This document shows positions 20,191 to 29,538 of a stretch of DNA of 64,000 bases, in pieces. How positions within the stretch are numbered: the first letter of the stretch is position 1; each line of letters begins with the position of its first letter. Source of the DNA: Devosia sp. SL43 (GTDB taxonomy: Bacteria; Pseudomonadota; Alphaproteobacteria; Rhizobiales; Devosiaceae); NCBI RefSeq assembly GCF_021729885.1, contig NZ_CP063401.1:4084501-4148500 (forward strand). Reading direction: 5' to 3'. Both the position numbers and the translations under genes were made by a program. The notes under the pieces are model-generated. The model saw only the letters and a list, made by a program, of their open reading frames with translations. It made no database searches and had not been told where the DNA came from.

Positions 20191-21211
20191 GACCAATCCA
20201 TATGACGCTCAGCGGCCTCTCGGCAAGGAAAGCGAACATCCCCTCGTCTCCATCCGCGCCCTCCACAAACACTTCCACATCGGCCGCTCCCTTTTCGGCC
20301 CCAAGCCAACGCTCCGTGCCGTCGACGGCGTCGATCTCGATATCATCAAGGGCGAAACCCTGGGCCTCGTCGGCGAATCCGGCTGCGGCAAGTCCACGCT
20401 CGCCCGCACGCTCATCCGGCTCTACCAGCCCACCTCCGGCTCCATCGCCTTCGACGGAATCGACGTCGCCACTGCCAGTGAACGCGACCTCACCCCGTTC
20501 CGCCGTCGCGTCCAGATGATCTTCCAGGACCCTTATGCCAGCCTCAACGGCCGCATGACCGTCCGCGACCTCATCGCCGAACCTCTCGAAATCGCCCGCA
20601 TCGGCACGCCCGCTTCGCGCACCGCCAAGGTCCACGATCTCCTGTCCCGCGTTGGCCTGCACGCGGACCACGCCAACCGCTTCGCCCACGAATTCTCCGG
20701 CGGTCAGCGGCAGCGCATCGGCATCGCCCGCGCCATCGCCCTCGAGCCCGACCTCGTCATCTGCGACGAGCCCATATCCGCGCTTGACGTCTCCGTCCAG
20801 GCCCAGGTCGTCAACATGCTGGAAGACCTGCAGGACCAGCTCGGCCTGACTTACCTCTTCATCACTCATGACCTGTCGATGGTCCGCCACATCTCTGACC
20901 GCATCGGCGTCATGTATCTGGGCAGGATCGTCGAACTCGCCTCCAACACCGATCTCTACCGCCGCCCCTCGCACCCCTATACTCAGGCGTTGCTGGCCTC
21001 GATCCCGGTCCCCGATCCAACCGCTGCTCGTCCGGCCGATCCCGTGCGCGGCGAAATCCCCAGCGCCATGCACATCCCCAGCGGCTGCCGCTTCCGCACC
21101 CGCTGCCCCATCGCGACGGACCTTTGCGCCAAAACGGAACCTGAACTCCGAGACATCGGCGGTGGCCACCTGGCCGCCTGCCACTACGCGACACCAGAAA
21201 TGGCAGCGTAA
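20189..21211 (+). CDS. oppF: Oligopeptide ABC transporter ATP-binding protein (OppF type)
   Basis: Second ATPase subunit, 340 residues. Walker [18 protein letters not shown]-loop [14 protein letters not shown], signature [14 protein letters not shown], Walker [13 protein letters not shown] and LFITHDLSM are present. The C-terminal [17 protein letters not shown] motif matches the oligopeptide-ATPase extension. Unlike its neighbours it does not overlap the preceding gene: 254 bases separate it from oppD. A ribosome site, AGGAAGTAGCGC, precedes the ATG. The oppA gene follows 52 bases later. Confidence 0.93.
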   Translation: MTNPYDAQRPLGKESEHPLVSIRALHKHFHIGRSLFGPKPTLRAVDGVDLDIIKGETLGLVGESGCGKSTLARTLIRLYQPTSGSIAFDGIDVATASERDLTPFRRRVQMIFQDPYASLNGRMTVRDLIAEPLEIARIGTPASRTAKVHDLLSRVGLHADHANRFAHEFSGGQRQRIGIARAIALEPDLVICDEPISALDVSVQAQVVNMLEDLQDQLGLTYLFITHDLSMVRHISDRIGVMYLGRIVELASNTDLYRRPSHPYTQALLASIPVPDPTAARPADPVRGEIPSAMHIPSGCRFRTRCPIATDLCAKTEPELRDIGGGHLAACHYATPEMAA

Positions 21212-21263
21212 GCTGCCCTCAAACGGGCGGGGACGAACCCGCCCAAACACAGGAGAGAAGACG

Positions 21264-22844
21264 ATGACCAAGCACTTCCTGCCGCTCCTCACGGCAGCCT
21301 TCCTCGCCTCCACCGCCGGTGCCTTTGCCGCCGGTGAACTGACCTATGTGGTCAACAACGAAAGCGCCAAATACGATCCAGGCACCACCGCCGAGACCTT
21401 TGCCGCCCCCATCATCGGCAACACCTTTGAAGGCCTCGTCCGTTTCGACGCCGCCGGCGAAATCGTCCCCGCTCTGGCTGAAACCTGGGACGTCTCGGAA
21501 GACGGCCTGACCTACACCTTCCACCTGCGCGATGCGAAGTGGTCCGATGGCAAGCCGGTCGTATCGGGCGACTTCGTCTACGCCTGGAAGCGCGTCCTCA
21601 ATCCCGCCACCGCCGCCATGAATGCCCCGATGCTCTATTCCATCGTCGGCGCCGAAGAGGCCTATAATGCCGGCGGCGCCGGTGACATCGCCATCTCCGC
21701 CCCCGACGACAAGACGCTGACCTTCACCCTCAAGCAGCGCGTCCCCTACATGATGCAGCTGCTCACCTACACCACCTTCTTCCCGGTCCGTCAGGACGTG
21801 GTCGAAGCCGATCCCGAAGGCTGGACGCGCAACCCCGCCACCTTCATCGGCACTGGCCCCTTCCGCGTCACCGAGTTCAACGCCGGTGAATCCGTCGTGT
21901 TTGAGAAAAACCCCGAATACTATGATGCCGACGCGGTCTCGCTCGACAAGCTGACGTTCCGTCTGATCCCCGATCCGGCAACGGCCCTCGCCGCCATGGA
22001 AGCCGGCGACGTCGACGGCATCGAATCCGTTCCCGCGCCGGAAATCCCGCGCCTTTCGGTCGAATCCGACGCCTTCATGGTCGTGCCGGCTCTGGGCACC
22101 ACCTACGCCTTCTTCAACCCCAACCAGGCGCCGCTCGACAACCTCAAGGTCCGCGAGGCCCTGTCCATGGCCATCGACCGCGAGGAAATCGTCGAGTTCG
22201 TGCTCCAGTCGGCCGATATTCCGGCCATCGGCTTGGTACCCCCCGGCATGACCTTTGGCGGCAAGGACTTCACCGACGGGCGCGATACCTTCGGCCTAGC
22301 CCCCACCGCAGAAGTCGAGGCCGCTCAAGCCATGCTGGCCGAAGCCGGCTACCCCAATGGCGAAGGCTTCCCGTCGACCCTTTACGTGACCTACTCGTCC
22401 CCGCCGATCGAGAAGCTGCTCGAAGCCATCCAGCAGATGTGGAAGGAAAACCTCAACATCGACGTCCAGATTCAGGCGTCCGAATGGCAGGTTTTCTATC
22501 CTGAAGTCCAGAAGGTCGAATACCAGATCGCCCAGATGGGCTGGGGCGCCGACTATCCGCACCCCATGACCTTCCTCGACAACTTCGTCACCGGCAGCCC
22601 GAACAACCTCGCCAACTGGTCCAACCCCGACTACGACGCCGCCATCGCTGCCGCCAAGGCAACCGGCGACGAAGCCGAGTCGGTCGCCGAAATGCAGAAG
22701 GCTGAGGCCATCCTGATGAACGACCACGTCATCCTGCCGCAGTACCACCGCAACAACTACATGATGATGAGCCCCAAAGTGACAGGCTTCTGGCGCTCGA
22801 CGCTCAACGTGCCGTATTTCCGCGATGCGGTGATCGCGGAGTAG
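21264..22844 (+). CDS. oppA: Oligopeptide ABC transporter substrate-binding protein (OppA type)
   Basis: Periplasmic binding protein of 526 residues, SBP_bac_5 family. A Sec signal peptide ends at about residue 23 (ASTAGAFAAG). The mature start ELTYVVNNESAKYDPGTTAE and the FEGLVRFDAAGEIVPALAETW block are typical of OppA. The ATG at 21264 follows AGGAGAGAAGACG; the frame is open far upstream only as a shadow of oppF. Last gene of the operon, often the most abundant product in such systems. A MITE-like element begins 80 bases after the stop. Confidence 0.94.
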   Translation: MTKHFLPLLTAAFLASTAGAFAAGELTYVVNNESAKYDPGTTAETFAAPIIGNTFEGLVRFDAAGEIVPALAETWDVSEDGLTYTFHLRDAKWSDGKPVVSGDFVYAWKRVLNPATAAMNAPMLYSIVGAEEAYNAGGAGDIAISAPDDKTLTFTLKQRVPYMMQLLTYTTFFPVRQDVVEADPEGWTRNPATFIGTGPFRVTEFNAGESVVFEKNPEYYDADAVSLDKLTFRLIPDPATALAAMEAGDVDGIESVPAPEIPRLSVESDAFMVVPALGTTYAFFNPNQAPLDNLKVREALSMAIDREEIVEFVLQSADIPAIGLVPPGMTFGGKDFTDGRDTFGLAPTAEVEAAQAMLAEAGYPNGEGFPSTLYVTYSSPPIEKLLEAIQQMWKENLNIDVQIQASEWQVFYPEVQKVEYQIAQMGWGADYPHPMTFLDNFVTGSPNNLANWSNPDYDAAIAAAKATGDEAESVAEMQKAEAILMNDHVILPQYHRNNYMMMSPKVTGFWRSTLNVPYFRDAVIAE

Positions 22845-22923
22845 TTTGCACAGGGTGTCGGGATTACCCGGCACCCACCCCACTACTGAGTGTGTGGCAG
22901 GTCCATCCCCAATCCACCGGGTC

Positions 22924-23069
22924 CACCCTCCCCCTTGTGGGGAGGGAAGCGAGATAGGACTTAGCTTCAGCTAAGTCCGTTGAATCGAGCAGGGTGGGGG
23001 TGTCTCTCCGCGAGTCCAGTACTCTCGGCCCACCCCCTCCCTTGATCCCTCCCCTCAAGGGGGAGGGTG
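22924..23069. repeat. MITE-like palindromic element, copy 3 (146 bp)
   Basis: The terminal inverted repeats are 22924-22946 and 23047-23069, differing from perfect by one base. The central palindrome is GACTTAGCTTCAGCTAAGTC. It lies between the convergent ends of oppA and putR and could also act as a transcription stop for both. It fills the 22845-23106 gap, in which no gene is seen. Confidence 0.85.
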
Positions 23070-23106
23070 TCGACTGATACATGCCGGCAAAAGTTCATAA
23101 GGGCCC

Positions 23107-23574
23107 TCACTCCTCGTCCCCCTTAACCGCCTCCATCGACACATGCGTCGACGTATGCGCCACATGGGGCAGGGCGCTGATCCGCTCGCCCAGCACCTCG
23201 CGATAATCAGCAATATCCTTCGTCCGCACCTTGAGCAGATAGTCAAAGCTCGACGCAATCATATGCGCCTGCTCGACCTCCGGTATCGCCCTTACCGCCT
23301 TGTTGAACGCCGCCAACGCAGCCTTGCGCGTATCGCTCAACTTCACTTCGACAAACGCCACATGCGGCAGTCCCAGCCGCTTGGGGTCAATCACCGCCCG
23401 ATAGCCTAATATGTACCCGGCCTTCTCCAGCCGGGTAATCCGCGCCTGGCACGGCGTCTTGCTCAGGTTCACCCGCCGCGACAGCTCCGCCACACTGATG
23501 CGTCCGTCTTTGGCGAGTTCAGCCAGAATGTTCCGATCGATCTGGTCCAAAGTCTCGTAGGTGACGGTTTTCAT
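23107..23574 (-). CDS. putR: Lrp/AsnC-family regulator of proline catabolism
   Basis: A 155-residue regulator: winged helix at about residues 8-70 (LDQIDRNILAELAKDGRISVAELSRRVNLSKTPCQARITRLEKAGYI) and a RAM ligand-binding domain after it (FVEVKLSDTRKAALAAFN, HMIASSFDYLLKVR). It is divergent from putA, the arrangement of PutR in Agrobacterium and Rhodobacter, where it activates putA in response to proline. The intergenic region of 236 bases should hold its operators but is partly taken up by a REP-like element. Confidence 0.88.
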   Translation of the reverse strand: MKTVTYETLDQIDRNILAELAKDGRISVAELSRRVNLSKTPCQARITRLEKAGYILGYRAVIDPKRLGLPHVAFVEVKLSDTRKAALAAFNKAVRAIPEVEQAHMIASSFDYLLKVRTKDIADYREVLGERISALPHVAHTSTHVSMEAVKGDEE

Positions 23575-23685
23575 GGGTTTTAGTCCTGCACAACACCCTC
23601 AGGATAACGCTTTGCGCCGCCTGGTGCCAACAGATCAGGCGAAACGCCTGCAGATCATCTGGCACACTGCCTCAACTTACCCCAT

Positions 23686-23783
23686 GTCATCCCGGCGAAG
23701 GCCGGGATCCATGTCCGTGGCTGTGAGCATGATCAAGGGTGTAGGGCGTTCACCGCATGGTTTCCGGCCTCCGCCGGAATGAC
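23686..23783. repeat. 98-bp REP-like element, copy 1
   Basis: Starts GTCATCCCGGCGAAGGCC with the inner hairpin CCCGGCGAAGGCCGGG and ends in a matching inverted arm CCGGCCTCCGCCGGAATGAC. A second copy of identical length lies at 35358-35455. This type of repeat is widespread between genes in alphaproteobacteria. Here it sits in the putR/putA control region, ending 28 bases before the putA start. Confidence 0.8.
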
Positions 23784-23810
23784 ATCGGTGGGAGATGAGG
23801 CAGAGGAACT

Positions 23811-26800
23811 ATGACCGACATCATCATCGAAATCCGCAACACTCTCCGCGTCCACAACCTCGCCGATGAAACCCAGCTCGTCCGCGACCTCATCACTGCG
23901 ACAGGCCTCGACGCCACCGCCCGTACCGCCATCTCGTCCCACGCCGAGTCCCTCGTCACCACTGTCCGCAAAGGCAACCGCCTCGGCCTAATGGAGAGCT
24001 TCCTCGCCGAATACGGCCTCGCCACCGACGAGGGCGTCGCCCTCATGTCCCTCGCCGAAGCGCTGCTCCGCGTCCCCGATGCCGAAACCGTCGATGCCCT
24101 CATCCACGACAAGGTCGGCGGCGCCGATTGGCCGGCCCATTTCGGTGGTTCTCCCAACCCACTTGTCAATTTCTCGTCCTGGGCCCTGAGCCTCACCGCC
24201 GACGTCCTCGGCGATCCCAAAATCGGCCCGCGCAATGCCCTGCATCGTGCCGTCGCCCGTCTCGGCGAGCCTGTGATCCGCACCGCCGTTGCCCAGGCCA
24301 TGCGCCTCCTCGGCAGCCAGTTCGTCTTCGGGCGCACCATCGACGAAGCCATCGTCAACGCCCGCAAGCCCGAAGCCCAGGGCTACCGCTACTCCTACGA
24401 CATGCTCGGCGAGGCCGCCCGTACCGGCGCCGACGCGGTTCGCTACTTCGACGCTTACGCCCGCGCCATCGCCAGCCTGGCGCCGCATTGCACGGCCCCC
24501 TCGGTGCGCGACAACCCCGGCATCTCCGTAAAGCTCTCCGCGCTCCACCCCCGTTACGAGTTCGCCCAACGCCACCGCGTCATGGCCGAACTCGTTGATG
24601 CGACTCGTAAATTGGCGCTGTCAGCCAAAGCCGCGAACATGGGCTTCAACATCGACGCCGAGGAAGCCGACCGCCTCGACCTCTCGCTCGACATCATCGC
24701 CGAAGTCCTGGCCGCGCCCGAGCTCGGGGGATGGGATGGTTTCGGCGTCGTCGTCCAGGCCTATGGCAAGCGCGTCCTGCCACTGATCGACTGGCTCGAC
24801 GCAACCGCGACATCGCTGAACCGCCGCATCATGGTTCGCCTGGTCAAGGGCGCCTATTGGGACGCCGAGATCAAGCGCGCCCAGGTCATGGGCCTCGACG
24901 GCTACCCGGTCTTTACCCGCAAGGCCTCGACCGACATCAGCTACATCGCCGCGGCGAAGCGGCTCTTCGCCGCGGGCAACATCTACCCGCAATTCGCTTC
25001 CCACAACGCCCATACCGCCAGCGCCGTCCTGCACCTGGCGGCCGAAGCGGGCAGGGGGCCGGAAACGTTCGAATTCCAGCGTCTCCATGGCATGGGTGAA
25101 CGCCTGCACGAAGTCCTGCGCACCACAGCGGGCACCCGCACCCGCATCTATGCCCCGGTCGGCGCCCATAAGGACCTCCTCGCCTACCTCGTCCGCCGTC
25201 TGCTCGAAAACGGCGCCAACGGCTCGTTTGTGTATCAGATCGCCGACGAGGACATCCCGGCGTCAGTGGTGGCCGAGGACCCGATCGCCAAGGTTATTGC
25301 GCTCGATGGAGCCTCCGAGTGGAGCGGTCCCTCCCCCTATCAGGGGGAGGCTAGCTGGGGGTACTCCGATGCTTCCGGCATCCCCAACCCGGCCATCCCG
25401 GCCCCATCGGCCATCTTCGCCCCGCGCCTGAACTCCGCCGGCCTGGACCTCACCGACTCCATCGCCTTCCCAGCAATGGACGCCGCCCGCTCCACCTTCC
25501 GAACCACCCAGTGGCACGCATCTCCCATCGTGGCCAACCGTCACCCCCTCCCATCCTCCCCCATCAAGGGGGAGGTGCCGCTCGGTGGATGGGACTCGAT
25601 CGATGGCAAAGAGTGGAGAGAAACCTCCCCCTCTGATGGGGGAGGTAGGAGGGGGTGGGGCCCAACGCTCGGTGCCGCCAGATTGATGAATCCCGCCAAC
25701 CCCACCGACCCCATCGGCACCGTCACCGACGCCACCCCAGACGACATCACCACCGCCATCACGGCGGCCACCACCTCCGCCTGGCCGCAAACACCATTGC
25801 AAACTCGCGCCAATCTCCTCCGCGCCACCGCCGACCTCTACGAAGCCAACCGCCCCGAACTCTTCGCCCTCCTGTCCCGAGAAGCGGGCAAGACCTGGGC
25901 CGACGCCGTTGCCGAAGTCCGCGAAGCCGTCGACTTCCTCCGCTATTACGCCGAGCACGCCGAGGCCCAGCCCCTCGCGGCGCCCCGCGGCCCCGTCGCC
26001 GCCATCTCGCCGTGGAACTTCCCGCTGGCCATCTTCACCGGCCAGATCGCCGCCGCCCTCGTCGCCGGAAACCCCGTCCTGGCCAAGCCTGCACCACAGA
26101 CTCCACTCATCGCCTACCGCGCCGTCCAGCTGATGCACGAAGCCGGCATTCCGCCCGATGCCATGCAGCTCCTGCCCGGTGCTGGCGAAGTCGGCACTGC
26201 GCTGACGAGCAACTCCGCCATAGCTGGCGTGGTCTTCACCGGCTCGCTGCCCACCGCCCGCAGGATCGACCGCGCCATGGCCGCCAATCTGGCTCCATCA
26301 GCGCCGTTGATCGCCGAAACCGGCGGCCTCAACGCCATGATCGTCGACTCCACCGCGCTTCCCGAACAGGCCGTGCGCGACATCCTCGCGTCGGCCTTCC
26401 AGTCTGCCGGCCAGCGCTGCTCGGCTTTGCGCGTTCTATACGTCCAGGAAGACGCCGCCGACCGCACCATCGAGATGCTGAAGGGTGCCATGGACGAGCT
26501 GACCCTGGGCAATCCCTGGGACCTCGCCACCGATATCGGCCCCGTCATCGACGAAGCCGCAAGAGCAAAAATCCAAGCCCATATCGATAGTTACGAGAAA
26601 AACGGGAATCTGATTCATCGCTTGAAGACGCCTGAGCAGGGCACCTTCGTCGCGCCCACCGTCCTCCGCGTCAAAGGCATCACCGACCTGACCGAAGAAA
26701 TCTTCGGCCCGGTCCTCCACGTCGCCACCTTCAAGGCCGACGAGCTCGACGCCGTCATAGGGGCCATCAACGCCTCCGGCCATGGCCTGACCTTCGGCCT

Positions 26801-27380
26801 GCACACCCGCATTTCCTCCCGCGTCCGCCAGGTCTCGAACACGGTCAAGGCCGGCAATATCTACGTCAACCGCAACCAGATCGGCGCCGTCGTCGGCTCC
26901 CAGCCCTTCGGCGGCGAAGGCCTCTCTGGCACCGGCCCCAAAGCCGGCGGCCCGCATTACCTGCCACGTTTCACGCTGGGCCATGGCGACGTTCAACAAG
27001 CGCCGCTGCCTCTGCCTGGTCCCACAGGCGAAAGCAACGTCATGCATGTGAGCCCGCGCGGCACGGTCCTTTGCCTGGGCCCCACGGCCGCCGACAAGCA
27101 AGCGCAGGCCGCGATGGCCGCAACCCTCGGCAACACCGCCATTCTGGCTGAACTCGATCTCGACGCCCTGGCCCATGCCAGAACCTTCGACGCCGTGGCG
27201 TACTTCGCCGAAGACGCCGATCTGCGCACCATCCGTATCGCTTTGAGTTCGCGATCGGGGGCGATCATTCCGCTACTGACGTCAGTGGATGAAGCCAACC
27301 GCCTCGTGGTGGAACGCCACGTTTGCATCGACACGACTGCCGCTGGCGGCAATGCGACGCTAATGGCGCAGGCAGGGTGA
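23811..27380 (+). CDS. putA: Bifunctional proline dehydrogenase / P5C dehydrogenase
   Basis: Oxidises proline to glutamate in two steps: FAD-dependent dehydrogenase, then NAD-dependent aldehyde dehydrogenase, with channelling between. The 1189-residue protein has the proline dehydrogenase barrel at about 150-490 (RLVKGAYWDAEIKRAQ, FASHNAHT) and the aldehyde dehydrogenase at about 620-1075 (ISPWNFPLAIFTGQIAAAL, catalytic cysteine in SAGQRCSALRVLY). A C-terminal domain of about 110 residues is the type seen in type B PutA. The linker contains two in-frame repeat insertions, near residues 507-513 and 578-616, with low-complexity translations such as SPYQGEASWG and PSDGGGRRGWGP. No stop is introduced. 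The ATG has a GAGG site upstream. Confidence 0.95.
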   Translation: MTDIIIEIRNTLRVHNLADETQLVRDLITATGLDATARTAISSHAESLVTTVRKGNRLGLMESFLAEYGLATDEGVALMSLAEALLRVPDAETVDALIHDKVGGADWPAHFGGSPNPLVNFSSWALSLTADVLGDPKIGPRNALHRAVARLGEPVIRTAVAQAMRLLGSQFVFGRTIDEAIVNARKPEAQGYRYSYDMLGEAARTGADAVRYFDAYARAIASLAPHCTAPSVRDNPGISVKLSALHPRYEFAQRHRVMAELVDATRKLALSAKAANMGFNIDAEEADRLDLSLDIIAEVLAAPELGGWDGFGVVVQAYGKRVLPLIDWLDATATSLNRRIMVRLVKGAYWDAEIKRAQVMGLDGYPVFTRKASTDISYIAAAKRLFAAGNIYPQFASHNAHTASAVLHLAAEAGRGPETFEFQRLHGMGERLHEVLRTTAGTRTRIYAPVGAHKDLLAYLVRRLLENGANGSFVYQIADEDIPASVVAEDPIAKVIALDGASEWSGPSPYQGEASWGYSDASGIPNPAIPAPSAIFAPRLNSAGLDLTDSIAFPAMDAARSTFRTTQWHASPIVANRHPLPSSPIKGEVPLGGWDSIDGKEWRETSPSDGGGRRGWGPTLGAARLMNPANPTDPIGTVTDATPDDITTAITAATTSAWPQTPLQTRANLLRATADLYEANRPELFALLSREAGKTWADAVAEVREAVDFLRYYAEHAEAQPLAAPRGPVAAISPWNFPLAIFTGQIAAALVAGNPVLAKPAPQTPLIAYRAVQLMHEAGIPPDAMQLLPGAGEVGTALTSNSAIAGVVFTGSLPTARRIDRAMAANLAPSAPLIAETGGLNAMIVDSTALPEQAVRDILASAFQSAGQRCSALRVLYVQEDAADRTIEMLKGAMDELTLGNPWDLATDIGPVIDEAARAKIQAHIDSYEKNGNLIHRLKTPEQGTFVAPTVLRVKGITDLTEEIFGPVLHVATFKADELDAVIGAINASGHGLTFGLHTRISSRVRQVSNTVKAGNIYVNRNQIGAVVGSQPFGGEGLSGTGPKAGGPHYLPRFTLGHGDVQQAPLPLPGPTGESNVMHVSPRGTVLCLGPTAADKQAQAAMAATLGNTAILAELDLDALAHARTFDAVAYFAEDADLRTIRIALSSRSGAIIPLLTSVDEANRLVVERHVCIDTTAAGGNATLMAQAG
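25330..25350. repeat. Palindromic repeat inside putA, first insertion
   Basis: CCTCCCCCT and AGGGGGAGG form a perfect 9-bp hairpin with a 3-base loop. Flanking GAGTGGAG matches flanks of the intergenic elements (for example just before 11151). The inserted part is read in frame in the putA linker. Confidence 0.75.
25542..25657. repeat. Long palindromic repeat inside putA, second insertion (116 bp)
   Basis: Arms of about 23 bases (25542-25565 and 25635-25657) are inverted copies with one indel or mismatch. Two inner hairpins follow the same CCTCCCCC/GGGGGAGG theme, and GAGTGGAG lies at 25611-25618. The whole element is translated in frame without a stop, between the two catalytic domains of PutA. 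Confidence 0.8.
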
Positions 27381-27454
27381 TGCTGCGTGGCATTTGATCG
27401 CCCACCCACCGGCCGTCACCCTCGGGCTTGAACCGAGGCGCTGGGCGAGACCTG

Positions 27455-27943
27455 TTATCGCGCCACAACGGCCGCCAGCTTCGCCGGCACCGCAATCAGC
27501 TCCCGGATCGTCCGCACCCGCTCCGGCGCATAATACCCGTCCACATCCAGCATATTCACAGTGCCCACCAACTCGCCGCCAAGCACCACTGGCATATTCA
27601 CCACGCTCTGGCAGCCCAGCGAATTGATCAGCCCGTAATCCGGAAACACCTTGGCGATATCGGCGATCGTATTGGCCACGAAGTACTGCCGCTGCTTATG
27701 GACGATATCGAACCAAGCGTCATAGCGGATCGGCTTGGTGCCGGAGGTCGGATAGTTCTCCGGGTCGCTTGTATAGGCCCGCCGCGCCACTTCGGCCTCC
27801 ATGTCCACCGTCATATAGGTGAACAGCTTCGCCCCCACCGTCGCCTGCACCAGCGCTTGCAGCGCCGCAAACGCCGTGTCGGCATCTTTGGCATTGGCAA
27901 TGGCCGCGTCAAACCGCGCGACGGCTTCAAAATGCTCAGTCAT
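27455..27943 (-). CDS. GAF-domain protein at end of second ABC operon
   Basis: A 162-residue single GAF domain protein, paralogue of the one at 16061-16552. Shared features are ARRAYTSDPENYPTSGTKPI, SLGCQSVVNMPVVLGGELVGTVNMLD and total length. It begins 12 bases after the last ATPase gene of the operon on the same strand, so it is probably its last member. A regulatory or metabolite-sensing role connected with the transported compound is inferred from this recurring association. A partial repeat (CCGTCACCCTCGGGCTTGA, about 27412) lies just beyond its stop. Confidence 0.8.
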   Translation of the reverse strand: MTEHFEAVARFDAAIANAKDADTAFAALQALVQATVGAKLFTYMTVDMEAEVARRAYTSDPENYPTSGTKPIRYDAWFDIVHKQRQYFVANTIADIAKVFPDYGLINSLGCQSVVNMPVVLGGELVGTVNMLDVDGYYAPERVRTIRELIAVPAKLAAVVAR

Positions 27944-27955
27944 GAAAGTTGGTCC

Positions 27956-28705
27956 TTAGGCAATCACGCTGGCCCGGCCTTCCGTGGCCGCCAGCAATTC
28001 TCTCGAATAGGGCTCGACGAGTTCGCCGCGCTTCAGCAGCCCCACATCAGCCACCTCCACCATCCGCCCATGCCGCATCACGGCCAGCCGATCGCAGAGA
28101 AAACTCACCACCGGCAGGTTGTGCGTCACCAGCAGATAGGTCAGCCCCTGTTCCTTGCGCAGACGCTTGAGCAGGTTGAGAATTTCCGCTTGCACAGACA
28201 CGTCCAGCGCCGAAGTCGGCTCGTCCAGCAGCAGCACCTTGGGCTCCAGCATCAGCGCGCGGGCAATCGCCACGCGTTGCCGCTGCCCGCCCGACAGCTG
28301 ATGCGGAAAGCGAAACCGGAAGCGCTGGTCCAATCCCACGGCCTTGAGCATCGCCTCGACCCGCTCGCCGCGATTGCCGATGCCGTTGATATCAAGCGGC
28401 TCGCTCAGCGTGGCGTCGATGGTCTTCCTCGGATGCAGCGAGCCATAGGGGTCCTGGAACACCATCTGCACCTGCCGCGCCACTGCGCGCTCGATGCCAT
28501 GCGTCCGCGCCTTGCCCAGCACAGCAATCTCGCCCGTCCAATCCGGCGCGAGACCGGCAATGGCCCGCAGGATCGTCGACTTGCCCGATCCGCTCTCGCC
28601 CACCAGCGCAAAGCTCTCGCCCTCTGCTATGTCGAGGTTCACCCCATGCACGACCTTGGTGTCGCCATAGGAAATATCGAGGTTCTCAAGACTGATCGCG
28701 CTCAT
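27956..28705 (-). CDS. Peptide-type ABC transporter ATP-binding protein (DppF-like)
   Basis: ATPase of 249 residues. It has Walker A ALVGESGSGKSTILRA, Q-loop VFQDPYGSLHPRKT, signature [14 protein letters not shown], Walker B VLLLDEPTSALD and LVTHNLPVVSFL (the usual HD of the switch is HN here). It lacks the long cysteine-containing C-terminal extension of OppF. ATG at 28705 overlaps the stop of the preceding ATPase gene by ATGA; the upstream in-frame ATG at 28717 is less likely. Part of a five-gene minus-strand operon with two permeases, two ATPases and a GAF protein. Confidence 0.9.
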   Translation of the reverse strand: MSAISLENLDISYGDTKVVHGVNLDIAEGESFALVGESGSGKSTILRAIAGLAPDWTGEIAVLGKARTHGIERAVARQVQMVFQDPYGSLHPRKTIDATLSEPLDINGIGNRGERVEAMLKAVGLDQRFRFRFPHQLSGGQRQRVAIARALMLEPKVLLLDEPTSALDVSVQAEILNLLKRLRKEQGLTYLLVTHNLPVVSFLCDRLAVMRHGRMVEVADVGLLKRGELVEPYSRELLAATEGRASVIA

Positions 28706-29538
28706 GTGCCCGTCCATTGCGTCCGGTCGAGCACCGGCAGTTCATCACGGCTTTCATCGATAGTTGGCATCGCCGCCAACAGCCCCCGCGTATACGGATG
28801 CTGGGCCTTTTCAAGCTCACCCGCCGCGCATTCCTCGACGACCACGCCCGAATTCATCACCAGGATCCGGCCGCAATATCGGCTGACCAGGTTGAGGTCG
28901 TGGCTGATCAGGATCAGCCCCATGCCTTTGGTTGTCACCAGATCGTCTATGATATCGAGCACCTGTGCCTGCACGCTCACATCCAGCGCCGAAGTCGGCT
29001 CGTCCGCGATCAGCAGCTCCGGCTCGGGGATCAGCATCATGGCGATCATCACCCGCTGACCCATGCCACCGGACACCTCATGCGGATAGAGCCCGGCCAC
29101 GCGCTTGGGATCATTGATCCTTACCGCCTCCAGCATCGCCAAAATCCGCTCATTCACCTCGCGCCGCGGCAATTTCTCATGCGTCACCAGCGCCTCGGCG
29201 ATCTGCTCGCCGACCGTCATCACCGGATTCAGCGAAAACTTGGGATCCTGCATCACCATCGAAATGCGCGCGCCCCGGATCGACCGCATCTGCCTTTCCG
29301 ACTGACTCAGGATATCGACGCCATCGAATGCCAGCCGATCCGCCGTCACCAGCCCCGGCTTGCGAATCAGCTTGAGGATCGCCCGCCCCGTCATCGACTT
29401 GCCCGACCCACTCTCGCCGACAATGCCGAGGCGTTCACGCCCCAACTCGAACGAGATGCCTTTGACCACCTCAACGCGGCCGCGATGGGTGGGGAAGCTG
29501 ACGCGGAGGTTTTGTACCGAGAGGAGGGGCGACATCAC
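28702..29538 (-). CDS. Peptide-type ABC transporter ATP-binding protein (DppD-like)
   Basis: ATPase of 278 residues with Walker A GIVGESGSGKSMTGRA, Q-loop VMQDPKFSLNPVMT, signature VSGGMGQRVMIAMM, Walker [13 protein letters not shown] and LILISHDLNLV. Like its partner it is short, without the C-terminal oligopeptide extension. The start overlaps the permease stop (TGATG). The pair most likely powers the permeases encoded immediately upstream. Confidence 0.9.
   Translation of the reverse strand: MMSPLLSVQNLRVSFPTHRGRVEVVKGISFELGRERLGIVGESGSGKSMTGRAILKLIRKPGLVTADRLAFDGVDILSQSERQMRSIRGARISMVMQDPKFSLNPVMTVGEQIAEALVTHEKLPRREVNERILAMLEAVRINDPKRVAGLYPHEVSGGMGQRVMIAMMLIPEPELLIADEPTSALDVSVQAQVLDIIDDLVTTKGMGLILISHDLNLVSRYCGRILVMNSGVVVEECAAGELEKAQHPYTRGLLAAMPTIDESRDELPVLDRTQWTGT

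Noticed and set aside
20051..21313. 420-residue minus-strand ORF over oppF
   Set aside because: Antisense of a clear ABC ATPase; repetitive G/D/V/E composition marks it as a shadow.
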